From positions 1-64,000 of the forward strand of contig JANEZZ010002883.1 in NCBI GenBank assembly GCA_026122225.1: a stretch of DNA of 64,000 nucleotides, given 5' to 3'. Numbering within the stretch: the stretch's first letter is position 1; each line of letters opens with the position of its first letter. The notes below the pieces were generated by a model. It had not been told where the DNA came from. It did not search any database and saw only the letters and a program-made list of their open reading frames with translations. The position numbers were made by a program, and so were the translations under genes. Below are positions 1 through 9,608 of this stretch, piece after piece. The stretch comes from Heloderma charlesbogerti (taxonomy: Eukaryota > Chordata > Lepidosauria > Squamata > Helodermatidae).

Positions 1-31
1 CCGGAATCTTGCCCACCCGGCTCCGCTCTGG
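1..31. repeat. fragment of hAT-like MITE
   Basis: The first ~31 bases match the subterminal stretch of the hAT-like MITE seen at 17600-17630 (CCGGAATC followed by GGCTCCGCTCTG). They are joined directly to BovB sequence. The left part lies outside the window. Confidence 0.45.
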
Positions 32-485
32 AGTTAAAGCAATGGTATTCCCCGTAGTAACCTATGGCTGCGAGAGCTGGACCATAAGGAAGGCTGAGCA
101 AAGGAAGATAGATGCTTTTGAACTGTGGTGCTGGAGGAAAATTCTGAGAGTGCCTTGGACTGCAAGAAGGTCAAACCAGTCCATACTCCAGGAAATAAAG
201 CCAGACTGCTCACTGTAGGGAATGTTATTAAAGGCAAAACTGAAGTACTTTGGCCACATCATGAGAAGACAGGATAGCCTGGAGAAGATGCTGATGCTAG
301 GGAAAGTGGAAGGCAAAAGGAAGAGGGGCCGACCAAGGGCAAGGTGGTTGGATGATATTCTGGAGGTGACGGACTCGACCTTGGGGGAGCTGTGGGTGGC
401 GACAGCCGACAGGAAGCTCTGGTGTGGGCTGGTCCATGAAGTCACGAAGAGTTGGAAGTGACTGACCGAATAAACAACAAAATCC
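32..485 (+). mobile_element. BovB (RTE) LINE, 3' end of ORF2 and tail
   Basis: The translation carries the C-terminal signature of BovB/RTE reverse transcriptase: YGCESWTIRKAE, ELWCWRKILRVPW, SNQSIL, KYFGHIMRR, LGKVEGKRKRGRPRARWLDD. It is split by an in-frame stop near 216 and ends with the usual tail (GTCACGAAGAGT, then ACTGACCGAATAAACAACAA). Only about the last 150 codons are present, as is common for 5'-truncated BovB copies in squamates. It is not functional. A second copy of the same subfamily is at 8827-9246. Confidence 0.88.
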
Positions 486-922
486 TGGCTAATCCAGCAC
501 AAGAATTGCAATTGGGAGGGTTGCAAAGGGAGCAAGGCAGGGAAATTCCCCCAAGTAGTATGCCCCTTCGTGCGCATAAGGAATGGGGAAGATGTGGCCC
601 TCCTGATGTTCTCGGACTGCAACTCCCATCGTTTTTCCCCATGGGCTAGGCCAGTTAGGGCTGCTGAATGTGCAGTCCAGTGCTATCTGGAGGGCCACAC
701 GTTCCCAATCACTGGTATACTTCCTAACCTACTCTGCTGGATAGTCACCTTGCTGTGGTGAGTGGGCTTGTGTGTTCCAATGGACCCTGTGAGTGAAGCC
801 GTCAGGAGTTCTGTACTCCCAGCAGGGTCACCGATGGCGGCAAGGTCAAGGGGGAGGAGCCAGTCAAAGAACGATCCAAGCAAGTCCTCAACAGCAGAAC
901 AGGCAGAAGATAGAAAGGTGTA
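486..922. repeat. dispersed repeat with GGACTGCAACTCCCATC motif, otherwise no gene
   Basis: The segment at 550-722 recurs at 44938-45086, and in part at 10444-10570, in the 5' flanks of V2R units 3 and 1. Shared landmarks are GATGTTCTCGGACTGCAAC, ATGGGCTAGGCC, CTGGAGGGCCACA and CACTGGTATAC. Either the repeat is dispersed or this is a remnant of another V2R 5' flank. No coding signature is visible in the rest of the interval. Confidence 0.5.
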
Positions 923-1158
923 CAGTCAGGGCCAGAAATATTGGAACAAGGATAACTGTTTTGGCAGTTGGCCCCTGTATGCCACTGGCTGTACTTCCTC
1001 CATGGTTAGTGTCCCACTTTTGTCAAACCCTTGAATTACAGCTGAAAGTCCTGACTTCGCTCCCATCCGGGTGTGTTTCCTTTCAACTTCAATGTGGTGG
1101 TGTACAGAGGCCAACAGCCGAAACAGTTATCCTTGTTCCAATATTTCTGCCCTGACTG
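923..1158. mobile_element. Tc1/mariner-like MITE, 236 bp
   Basis: The interval begins CAGTCAGGGC and ends GCCCTGACTG. Long near-perfect terminal inverted repeats (about 48 bp; arms about 923-970 and 1111-1158) share AGAAATATTGGAACAAGGAT and AACTGTTT on opposite strands. It is flanked by TA on both sides (921-922 and 1159-1160), the Tc1/mariner target duplication. The ~140 bp interior codes for nothing, so it is a non-autonomous element. The assignment rests on TIR and TA structure alone. Confidence 0.75.
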
Positions 1159-1637
1159 TATGTTACAATGGCTGAGAAGGCGGATGAAGGCTGCAGCAGA
1201 TAATGGACCACCAATTGTCACGATAACCATGACACTGGATTGGAGCCTTTTCTGTGAAGACTTTGTGTTGATTACTGGGCACTGATCTCCACACACAAAA
1301 ACACATTCACGCACAGGCGTCTTCCATTCTAAACCCAACCAACCAAAAGTCCCATGGCGATCGGCGAATGGCAATGGGGGCAGGATTGTGAAATCCAGAA
1401 GCCGCTAGTCATGGGCTGGCACATGTGCGGCGGATACAGATTCAGTTGTGCTGACTCAAGGACCGAGGCAGCTGAGTAGTTCGGCAGCTGTATCCATGCC
1501 TCAGCAGGCCTATTCAGGATCCACTCTGCTCACCCCGTATGGGGTGGGGGCTAGAAACGGTGCCCTAAACATCGTCTGCCCCATCTTCTCCCTGACTGGG
1601 TTATGGCATCCAGTGGGGTCACCATTTAGCAGTTGCA
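1159..1637. other. no gene recognised
   Basis: No conserved reading frame was recognised. The stretch abuts the LINE endonuclease fragment at 1638 and could be its 5' untranslated region, but nothing in the sequence proves this. Confidence 0.35.
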
Positions 1638-1740
1638 AAAGACAAATAAACTTTGGAACATGGAATATACTGACACTGCTGGACAATACAGATAGTGAAC
1701 ACCCTGAACGCAGGACTGCCATCATTGCAAGGGAGCTGAG
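1638..1740 (+). mobile_element. non-LTR retrotransposon, endonuclease N-terminus (left half of split element)
   Basis: The plus-strand translation reads FGTWNILTLLDN, then HPERRTAIIAREL. This resembles the start of an AP-endonuclease domain in LINEs whose proteins are often annotated 'craniofacial development protein 2-like'. The frame is cut by the Gypsy LTR at 1741. A reverse-transcriptase part of the same kind of element resumes after the Gypsy at 7647-8826 on the same strand, so the Gypsy probably inserted here, with loss of the middle of the LINE. Confidence 0.6.
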
Positions 1741-2270
1741 TGTCAAGGGCTCCTTGGAGGCCTCTTTCAGTCTAATCCAGTAGCCAAGTCCAGACACAGA
1801 CAAAGGCATTCTTTTCAAAGCTTTTATTCCTCTTTTACAATATAACAACTCTACTGTTAGCAACTAGATATGAGCAGCAGAGTACCTATGCCCCAAGTTG
1901 GAACAGCTGGTCCCCGTTTGAAAGGGAATCACTGGCAGATCCTGAACTTAAGGGCTAGGGAGAGTCCCTCCCCTTTTCTCTTGGATCCTCTTGGCGCAAC
2001 CATTGTTTGCGTGCCAACTGGGCACTACGCCTCCTTTCCACACCCTCCATTTGGCACCGCTCCCTGTGTTGGTGTCGTGCATCCAGCAAGTCTGCTTCCA
2101 GCGATCTATCACTCCCGGGACTGCTATCTATGTCAGGAATGCTGGTGAGAGGAATCTCTGCCAGCTATTGGCCCTAAGAAAGATGAGCATGCTCCTCTCC
2201 CACGAGCGGCTGCTCTTCCTCAGAATCAGAACTACTCTGGGATTCTATAGGCTCAGTGTCCACCCTGACA
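1741..2270 (-). mobile_element. 3' LTR of Ty3/Gypsy element
   Basis: 530 bp bounded by TGTCA and TGACA. It is a direct repeat of 7138-7646: both share TAATCCAGTAGCCAAGTCC, AAAGCTNTTATTCCTC, CTAGGGAGAGTCCCTCCCC and CCACCCTGACA. The element reads on the minus strand, so this is its downstream LTR. A third copy stands alone at 35940-36467. No convincing flanking target duplication was found (CTGAG on the left, GATGC on the right of the other LTR). Confidence 0.9.
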
Positions 2271-2296
2271 TAATCCCCACTCCCATGAGCCCCCCC
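2271..2296 (-). other. polypurine tract of Gypsy element
   Basis: On the minus strand a purine-rich run (GGGAGTGGGGATTA) abuts the inner edge of the 3' LTR, the usual place for the plus-strand primer of an LTR retrotransposon. Confidence 0.6.
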
Positions 2297-3391
2297 CTCG
2301 TGCTTCTTTCCTGGGGCCCTGGGTTTGTGGGGGTACAGCTGGTGGAAGTGCCTCAGCAGCAATGCAGCATGCACATTTTCCACTGGTTCCCAGGATTACT
2401 CATCAGGCCCGTAGCCTTTCCAGTCCACCAGATATTGCAGGCGTCCGTGAGAAAGGCAGGAAACCAGAATCTCCATGACCTCAAACTCCTCCTCCCCCTC
2501 CACCAGCACTGGTGGGGGGAGCCGACTGCCTGATGAGGGTCACCAGAAACCAGGGGGGACAGCAAGGACCGATGAAAAACAGGATGGATCTTCATGGAGG
2601 GGGGGAGAGCCAGGCAAAAAGCAACAGGGTTAATCTGGGCTGTAATCTGGAAAGGCCCCGTGCGGCGAGTCACAAGCTTCCTTGAGGGTGAGTGAGAGGG
2701 GAGGTAGTGGGTGGACAAGCAAACCCAGTCCCCCGGTTGCAGAGATGGACCTGGCTGGTGCTGCCGGTCTGCAGAGACCTTGTAGGCTGTCTTGGCTTGC
2801 TCGAGGGAGTCCCGTAAGAGGTGGTGTACCGCTCGCAACTCCTCTAAAAAGTCATGGGCCGCCGGCACCAAAGAGGGAGTTAGGGTGGATGGGAAAGCCT
2901 TGGGGTGGTAACCAAAATTGGCAAAAAATGGAGTTTGGTGGGTAGAAGCATGGCAGGCATTGTTATAAGCAAATTCTGCAAGAGGCAGCATGGAAAACCA
3001 GTCATCTTGCTGGTAATTGACATAACAGCGCAGATATTGCTCCAGAGTTGCATTAGTGTGCTCAGTCTGACCGTCCGTCTGTGGATGGTGGGCGGAGGAA
3101 AGACAGAGCGTCACATGGAGCAACGCCAGTAGCTCCCTCCAGAAATGGGCAGTGAATTGGGCCCCCCTATCGGAACCGAGACCCTCGGGCCATCCGTGGA
3201 GGCGGAAAACATGTGCCAAAAACAGCTCTGCTGTCTCCCTGGCTGTGGGCAACCCAGAGCATGGGATGAAATGGGCCATCTTAGAAAACAAATCCACCAC
3301 CACCAGAATGGTGCTTTTACCGTGTGAGTGAGGCAAGTCAGTGATGAAGTCAAGGGAGAGCAGTTTCCAAGGTCCTGAGGGGGTAGGGCTT
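2297..3391 (-). pseudogene. Gypsy pol: integrase core and chromodomain remnant
   Basis: The minus-strand frame 3336-2353 encodes the integrase catalytic core: VVVDLFSKMAHF with the first Asp, GSDRGAQFT with the second Asp, and HPQTDGQTE with the Glu. It is followed by the GPF-type module (RRTGPFQI) and KIHPVFHRSLL. Downstream, pieces of a chromodomain are split between two frames near 2390-2450, indicating a frameshift. Integrase plus chromodomain places the element among vertebrate chromoviruses (Sushi-like). The upstream integrase sequence is separated from this part by a hAT-like insertion at 3392. Confidence 0.85.
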
Positions 3392-4343
3392 TAGGGATGG
3401 GGGAGAATTTCTCCCCGAAACTTCGGGGGGCCGAGCGCCACGCATTTGGTCCTCCGAAGGTTGTTCGGGGAGAACTTCTCCGCCCCCCACCCCCCCCGGG
3501 ATGGGACTTACCTTTCACGAATGTCCCTCCCGGCAGCGGGTCCCGGTGGTGGTTCGGCAGGTCTTCGTCAGGGGTGGGGGCGGCAGCCAGTCTTTTGACC
3601 GGCTGCCACTGCCGCCATTATAAGCAAAGTTAAAAAAAAACAAAAACGCCCCTGTGACAGGCTTCGTTATGATTAACGTAGCCTATCACGGCTAGATTTG
3701 CAAAGTCAACCGTGATAGGCTACGTTAATCGTCACATAGCCTATCACGGGTGACTTTAAAAAAAAAATAGTACGTACGGCTAATGGCGGCCCCCATAGGG
3801 AGCCGCCTTTCGCGTTCCTTATTTGGTCCCTGTAGTCTACGTAGACTACGGCGAAAATAAGGACAATGCAAATAGCGTTGCCCTTATTTTCACCGTAGTC
3901 TACGTAAATCTTTACGTCGACTACAGGGACCAAATAAGGAACATGAATGGCGGCTCCCTATGGGGGCCGCCATTTGCGTACGTGCTTTTTTTTTTTTTTC
4001 AAAGTCACCCGTGATAGGCTACGTGACGATTAACGTAGCCTATCACTGCTGACTTTGCAGATCTAGCCGTGATAGGCTATGTTAATCGTTACGTAGCCTA
4101 TCACAGGGGCTTTTTTTTTCTTTTTTTTCTTTTGAAGTTCACAGCCGGGGAGACGGGGCGCTTCTCCCCGGCCTGAATTTCTGCCAGGCGAGGCGGGAAG
4201 CCTCCCCCCCCGGCCTGAGTTTCGTCCGGGAGAGGAGGGAAGCCTCCCCCCCCCGGCCTGAACTTCGGGGGGAGCAGCGAAGCGCCTCCCCCCCACTGCG
4301 AAGCAAGCTGCGAGAAGAGGGAAGTGACTTTCGTGCACCCCTA
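3392..4343. mobile_element. hAT-like palindromic MITE inserted in Gypsy integrase (TSD TAGGGCTT)
   Basis: 952 bp starting TAGGGATGG and ending CACCCCTA, flanked by the perfect 8-bp duplication TAGGGCTT (3384-3391 and 4344-4351). End order is B (GAGAATTTCTCC type) to A (GTGACTTTCG type). The interior holds at least four GTGATAGGCTACGT palindromes, GTAGTCTACG palindromes and an AAATGGCGGC hairpin arm. It carries no coding sequence. The Gypsy reading resumes on the other side, so the MITE is younger than the Gypsy. Confidence 0.92.
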
Positions 4344-4351
4344 TAGGGCTT

Positions 4352-4825
4352 GCCTGAGGGGGCCTTCGCCCGCTGTCAGGTTGGGCAGGAGGCGACATAG
4401 GACTTGATGTCCCAACACACACCAGGCCACCAAAAATCTCTTGTCACTCCATGCAGGGTCTTGGCGACGCCAAAATGCCCAGCTGTGGGGGAGTCGTGGC
4501 ACTGATAGAGGACCTTCTCGCAGAGGGTTCTAGAAGGCACATAGACCTGGCCGGAATGGTAAAGCAGCCCACCTCGCAAAGAGAAGGGGGTAGAGTGGGG
4601 GGGCAGAGGCTAGCCCCAATTCCTCCACCTTTGTGCAAACCAAAGCATCCTGAGCCTGTGCAGAGAGAAGCAGCTCCTCTCAAGAATGAGGTACCGCAGC
4701 TACCGCCAGGCCTTGGGGGGGAAGAATCAGAGGGGGGGGGATTTTCCTCACTCCCTGGATGGAGGTCAGGCTTATGGGAAAGATCATCCGCTTGTAGGTT
4801 GTCGGAGGCTTTCACATGGCAAATC
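4352..4825 (-). pseudogene. Gypsy pol: integrase zinc-binding region and spacer
   Basis: Minus-strand translation of 4579-4376 gives QVYVPSRTLCEKVLYQCHDS, HFGVAKTL and DFWWPGV, ending VASCPT. These are parts of the HHCC zinc-binding region that precedes the integrase core. The RNase H to integrase spacer at 4580-4825 is out of frame and degenerate. The copy is not functional. Confidence 0.75.
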
Positions 4826-5131
4826 TTAAGGTGGAACCAAGAAAAAAAAAAGCAACCACCTAATCTTCCTCTGGTTTAATGCACGGGCTGTCTGAAGATG
4901 TTCCAGGTTGCGATGGTTGGTTCTAATTTCGACTGGGTGCTGTGCCCCCTCCAGGAGATGATGCCAGGTCTCCAAAGCGGAGTTGATGGCCAACAGTTCC
5001 TTCTCCCAAATGGTATAATTCCTCTCAGACATGTTCAGCTTCCTGGAGTGGTAGGTGCAGGGTTGCAGCCCACCGCCCTCCCGATCTGGCTGAAAGAGCA
5101 CCGCCCCCACTGCAAAGTCAGAGGCATCAAT
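4826..5131 (-). pseudogene. Gypsy pol: RNase H domain
   Basis: Minus-strand frame with MGAVLFQPDREG, CTYHSRKLNMSERNYTIWEK, ELLAINSALETWHHLLEG and EIRTNHRNLEHL, the standard order of the Ty3/Gypsy RNase H. It lies directly downstream of the reverse transcriptase and upstream of the integrase finger in element orientation. It ends in an A-rich run (4841-4852 on the plus strand) that breaks the frame. Confidence 0.8.
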
Positions 5132-5990
5132 CTACACTACAAAAGGCTTCCTTGGGTTGGGATGTAACAGGATCGGCTCAGAACTAAAAAGCTTCTTAAG
5201 TTCCTCGAAAGCCTGTTGGGCTGATGCCGTCCAATGAAAAGGAGATTTCCTGCCCTTAAGGAGGTCCATGAGAAGAGAAGTCAGTTGAGCAAAACTGGTC
5301 AGGAACTTTCTGTAAAATTGTGCAAACCCCAGAAAACGTTGCAAGTCCTTCTTGGTGGATGGAGGCTGCCAGGAGAGGACAGCCTGGACCTTTGCAGGAT
5401 CCATCCTGAAACTGTCAGGTGAAATAATGTAGCCCAGAAAGTCCAAAGAGGTTAGGTCAAACACACATTTCTCCAGCTTGGCATAAAGATGGTTCTTGCT
5501 GAGGCGCTGGAGGATGGCAGAGACATGACACTGATGGGCGTGGGGGTCCTCAGAAAATATAAGTAAATCATCAAGACACACAATGAGGAAAGTGTCCAAA
5601 TAGTCCCAGAAGATGGCATTCATAAAACGCGAAAAAGTGGGAGGAGGGCGGGCGAGCCCAAAAGGCCTTCATACACTCTGTACTGAGTCCTGAAAGAGGT
5701 CTTCTACTCATCCCCCTCCCGGATGCGAATGAGATTGTACGCGCTACGCAGGTCCAAATTTGTTTAAATCTTCGCTTTCCCCAGGCGCTCCAGCATCTCA
5801 GGTATGAGCAGGAGGGCGTACTTGTCAGGGATGGAGACCAAATTTAGATTTCTGAAATCATGCACTGGGTGGAGTTCTCCAGATGGTTTGGCCATAAAGA
5901 AGGTAGGAGTGCAGGCGGGGGAGGAAGACGGGCGAATGAAGCCACGTTTGAGATTCTTGTCCAAAATCTCCCGCAGAGCTTGAATTTACA
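5132..5990 (-). pseudogene. Gypsy pol: reverse transcriptase
   Basis: Minus-strand frames carry GFIRPSSSPACTPTFFMAKP and LHPVHDFRNLN (fingers), then VCLDDLLIFSEDPHAHQ (catalytic centre with CLDD in place of the usual YLDD), HLYAKLEKC, LDFLGYIIS and LQRFLGFAQFYRKFL (thumb/connection). Stop codons and frame changes occur between 5624 and 5763, so no intact polymerase can be made. The Tyr-to-Cys change at the catalytic motif may be a decay mutation. Confidence 0.88.
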
Positions 5991-6593
5991 GATCCGACAT
6001 TGAATAAAGCTGGCCAGCGGGGATGGTTGCCCCAGGAATGAGGTTAATGGCACAGACAAACGCGCGGTGGGCAGGAAGCCGGTCAGCCTCCTTCTTGTCA
6101 GACACATCCCAAAAAGCTGCATACTTCTCTGGGAGGATCATGGTAGCTCAAGAATTGGCAGAAGCAGACGAGGACGGGGAGGAAAGGGTTAATGCCTGGG
6201 CTGGGACTGGCGCCTCCTCCAGGAGGCAATGCTCCCGGAAGTAGGGAGACACAAACTCCACTTGCTGAAGCCCCAAAGAAATCTGAGGGTTGTGCTTAGA
6301 GAGCCAGGAAACACCCAGCACGATTGGCTATAAGGGAACCTTGGCCAAGTGAAACTGAATCTGCTCAACGTGGGACTGGGCACGCAGAGTGAGCAGAGCT
6401 GTAATCCTGGCCCCCGGCGCCCCACTGGGGCTGCCGGTGCCCCTCAGCCGACTATCTATCTGAAGGCAGGTCTGCATGAGGTCCTCCAAACTAGGTGGGC
6501 TGGGCGTGCATGCCAACTCATCTAAGATCTTGTCGTTCTAACCATCCAAAAACCGAGCCACCAGTGCGGCATCATTTGACTGTCAATCCTCCA
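5991..6593 (-). pseudogene. Gypsy gag-pol junction: protease C-terminus, with internal deletion
   Basis: Minus-strand reading gives the end of the aspartic protease (LGVSWLSKHNPQISLG) and the linker to RT (KEADRLPAHRAFVCAIN). The gag fragment SLEDLMQTCLQID runs straight into the late protease part near 6410. The gag zinc knuckle and the protease active site (DSG/DTG) are not visible. At least one in-frame stop lies in the protease. An internal deletion removed the gag-protease boundary. Confidence 0.65.
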
Positions 6594-7082
6594 TCAGCAA
6601 GCGAAAGGTTGTAGCGTAGCTGGAAACTGAGTCCTTGCCATGCCGGAAGCGGTGAATCTCCCGAGAAGCCATCTGCATGAGCAGGGGGTCACCGAAAAAT
6701 GTGCCCTGGCTGTCATGAAGCCTTGATAGTCCCTGAGCAGGGGGTCATTAGCGGGCAGGAGCCCCGAAGCCCATCTAGCTGCCATGCCAGACAGTAGTTT
6801 AATGATGAAACCCACACGAACCTGTTCCGTCTGGAAATCCTCAGGCCGAAGATGCATGTACAGCTCCGATTGGGCCCTGAAAATCTGAAAAACTCCTTTC
6901 TCACCAGAAAACATCTCTGGCAAAGCCACCAGGCACTTGCAGCGGGAGGGAATCGGAGGTGGAGGGGTTTGAACTGCGGCCTGTAGATTTTGCATGGCAG
7001 CAGTCAGTTGAGCCATCTGATCACGGAGCATCTGGTTCTCTTGCGCTAGAGCTTGCACCGCCGTGTCCCCGGCACCCTCCAT
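6594..7082 (-). pseudogene. Gypsy gag (capsid) N-terminal part
   Basis: The minus-strand frame starts with an ATG at 7082-7080, 55 bp from the 5' LTR, and begins MEGAGDTAVQALAQENQMLR, a coiled-coil-like start. It continues with a proline-rich linker and LPEMFSGEKGVFQIF, LRPEDFQTEQVRVGFI and SGMAARWASGLL, which resemble the capsid of Sushi-type chromoviruses, the group from which mammalian RTL/PNMA-type genes were domesticated. The frame shifts near 6700. This copy is a decayed retrotransposon gene, not a domesticated one. Confidence 0.8.
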
Positions 7083-7137
7083 AAGGCAATAGGAGAAGAG
7101 AGAGAGAGATTAAAAAAAAGAGGAAAGGGGACCAAGC
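7083..7137 (-). other. Gypsy leader with probable primer-binding site
   Basis: Immediately inside the 5' LTR, the minus strand reads GCTTGGTCCCCTTTCC. A TGG at this place is the usual start of a tRNA primer-binding site. The priming tRNA cannot be named with confidence. Confidence 0.45.
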
Positions 7138-7646
7138 TGTCAAGGGCACCTTGGAGGCCTCTCTCAGTCTAATCCAGTAGCCAAGTCCAGACACAGACAA
7201 AGGGATTCCTTTCAAAGCTCTATTCCTCTTTTACAACTTAACAACTCTACTGGTAGCAACTAGATCTGAGCAGCACAGTACCTATGCCCTAAGTTGGAAC
7301 AGTTGGTCCCTGTTTGACAGGGAATCACTGGCAGGCCCTGAACTTATGGGCTAGGGAGAGTCCCTCCCCTTTTCCCTTGGATCCTCGGGATGCGACCGTT
7401 GCTTGCGCGCAAAATGAGCCCTACGCCTCCTTTCTGCATCCTCCATTGGCGTCGCGCGCCCAGCAACCCCCCCACAGCACTCTCTCACTGCCAGCGTCAC
7501 TATCTAACCCGGGAGTGCTGGGAGGAGGAATCTCTAGCAGCTGCTGTGCCTGTGAGAGATGAGCAAGCTTCTTTCCCATGGATTGTGGTTCCTCCTCAGA
7601 ATCAGAACTGCTCTGGGGTTCTATTGGCTCAGTTTCCACCCTGACA
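7138..7646 (-). mobile_element. 5' LTR of Ty3/Gypsy element
   Basis: 509 bp bounded by TGTCA and TGACA, a direct repeat of 1741-2270 with scattered substitutions and small indels. The visible divergence between the LTRs shows that the insertion is not recent. Together the two LTRs delimit an element of 5906 bp, of which 952 bp is a later hAT-like insertion plus its 8-bp duplication. Confidence 0.9.
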
Positions 7647-8826
7647 GATGCGTCATTGCGCTGATCTTATTCGCTATCTTCATCGCTATGATTCTACACC
7701 TTGTTGAAAGGAAATATCCCACTGGTGTAGAAATCATACATAGAACAGAAAACTTTTTAATTTCTGTAGACTGAAAGCAAAAAGTAAGGTAATTGCATCT
7801 TTTGTCATAGAACATCAATATGCTGATGATAAAATAATCTGCCCACATTCAAAGGAAGATCTCCAAACTATCCTAAACATCTTTGCAGAAGCATATGAAC
7901 AGCTCGGCCTCTCACTTAACATCAAAAAACCCCAAGTGCTTTACCAACAAGCACAAACCAACCCCACTGTAGCGCCATCAATCCAGGTTAACAGTGTGAT
8001 TCTGGAAAATGTTGACCACCTTTCTTATCTTGGTAGCCATCTCTCCACAAAAGCTGACATCAATGCGGAAATTCATCAGAGCTACAGAGCTCTGCGACTG
8101 TAGCACTCTCCCAATGAAGCGTAGAGTGTTTGAGGATTGGGACATTCGCAGGGAGAACAAAATGCTTGTTTACAAAGCCATTGTACTACCAACCTTACTG
8201 TATGCCTGTGAAACATGGACCATCTATAAATGCCACTCCCAACTTCTCAAAAAATTCCACCAACGCTGCCTCCGCTCCGAAAAATTCTGCAAATTACTTG
8301 GGAAGACCGACGGACTAATGTGAGTGAACTGGAAGAAGCAAAGACCACCAGCATTGAAACAATGATTCTCCAACATCAACTTCGCTGGATCGGCCATGTT
8401 GTTCGAATGCCTGATTATCGTCTCCCAAAGCCGTGTAAATCTAAAAACATGTAACATAAGCATTGAAAACTGGGAAGCTCTAACTCATGAACATTCCAAC
8501 TGGAGGTCAGCCTATATTAAAGGTGCTATAGACTTTGAAGAAGCACGAGTACAGAGAGAAAGGGAGAAACGAAATCAATGGAAGGCATGTCAAGCAAACC
8601 CTCACTGTGACCACCTTCCAGCTGGAAACCTATGTCCTCGCTGTGGGAGGCTGTGTAGATCCAGAATCCTCCTTCATAGCCACCTGCAGACCCACTGCTA
8701 GAGATTAATGTGTTGATTGACCTATCTTCTATGAATGTCTAACCCTTCTAAAGAGTTATCCATATAGACTCTATCTTTGGAAGACAATCTTACTCGGTCA
8801 CGAGTGATCGCCATGATGATGATGAG
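7647..8826 (+). mobile_element. non-LTR retrotransposon, reverse transcriptase to 3' end (right half of split element)
   Basis: Plus-strand frames give HLVERKYPTGVEIIHRTENF, QYADDKIICPHSKEDLQ (the ADD catalytic motif), ENVDHLSYLGSHLSTKADI, VLPTLLYACETWTIY, LRWIGHVVRMPDYRLPK, FEEARVQREREKRNQWK and a terminal C2H2 finger (CPRCGRLCRSRILLHSHLQT). Several frameshifts are present. The 3' end is marked by GTGATCGCC followed by an ATGATGATG tail. The matching endonuclease start is at 1638-1740. The LINE clade was not assigned. Confidence 0.75.
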
Positions 8827-9246
8827 TAAACTATGGCTGCGAGAGCTGGACCATAAGGAAGGCTGAGCGAAGGAAGATAGACACTTTTGAACTGTGATGT
8901 TGGAGGAAAATCCTGAGAGTGCCTTGGACTGCTAGAAGATCAAACCAGTCCGTACTCCAGGAAATAAAGCCAGACTGCTCCATTGAGGGAATGGTATTAA
9001 AGGCAAAACTGAAGTACTTTGGCCACATCATGAGAAGACAGAATGCCCTGGAGAAGATGCTGATGCTAGGGGAAGTGGAAGGCAAAAGGAAAAGGGGCCA
9101 ACCAAAGGCATGATGGATGGATGCTATTCTGGAGGTGACGGACTCGACCTTGGAGGAGCTGGGGGTGGTGAGGGCCGACAGGAAACTCTGGCATGGGCTG
9201 GTCTGTGAAGTCACGAAGAGTCGGAAGCAACTGACCGAATAAACAA
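8827..9246 (+). mobile_element. BovB LINE 3' end
   Basis: Same segment of BovB as at 32-485: CTATGGCTGCGAGAGCTGGA, then the SNQSVLQEIKPD, KYFGHIMRRQNALEKM and KRKRGQPK motifs, with stop codons. It ends ACTGACCGAATAAACAACAA and begins exactly at the tail of the preceding LINE, so it may have integrated at that A/T-rich tail. Confidence 0.85.
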
Positions 9247-9312
9247 CAAACAGTTAAAAGTATCCCAGTCCAAATTTATTCGTTGCTCAGAAAGGAAGTC
9301 TCAAGCTGTCAC

Positions 9313-9314
9313 AT

Positions 9315-9365
<51 letters not shown>

Positions 9366-9597
9366 TTGCACTTATACCCCACCTTTTTTCCTCTTGCAAG
9401 GAACCCAGGCAGCTTACATTATCCTCCTTCTCTCCAATTTATCCTCACAACAACAACCCTGTGAGGTGGGTTGGGCTGAGAGCGTGTGACTGGCCCAAAG
9501 TCACCCAGTGGGCTTCCATAGCCAACTGAGCCCTAGAACCTGGATCTCCCAGCTCCTAGTCCAACAGTCTTGCCACTACAACACACTGGCTCTCACA
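9313..9597 (-). mobile_element. tRNA-derived CORE-type SINE with (AAAT)n tail
   Basis: Read on the minus strand: a tRNA-like head (GAGAGCCAGTGTGTTGTAG with an A-box-like stretch, then CCAGGTTCTAGG as the B-box), a core (GGGTGACTTTGGGCCAGTCAC, AACCCACCTCACAGGGTTG), an L2-like tail (AAGGTGGGGTATAAGTGCAA) and an AAAT repeat at plus-strand 9313-9366. Tail-only copies occur at about 15970, 33285 and 50280, the same place in each V2R unit. Confidence 0.8.
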
Positions 9598-9608
9598 AAA
9601 TGACCTTT

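Noticed and set aside
1736..7651. 5-bp target duplication for the Gypsy element
   Set aside because: The flanks CTGAG and GATGC do not match, and offsets of one or two bases do not help, so no duplication is claimed.
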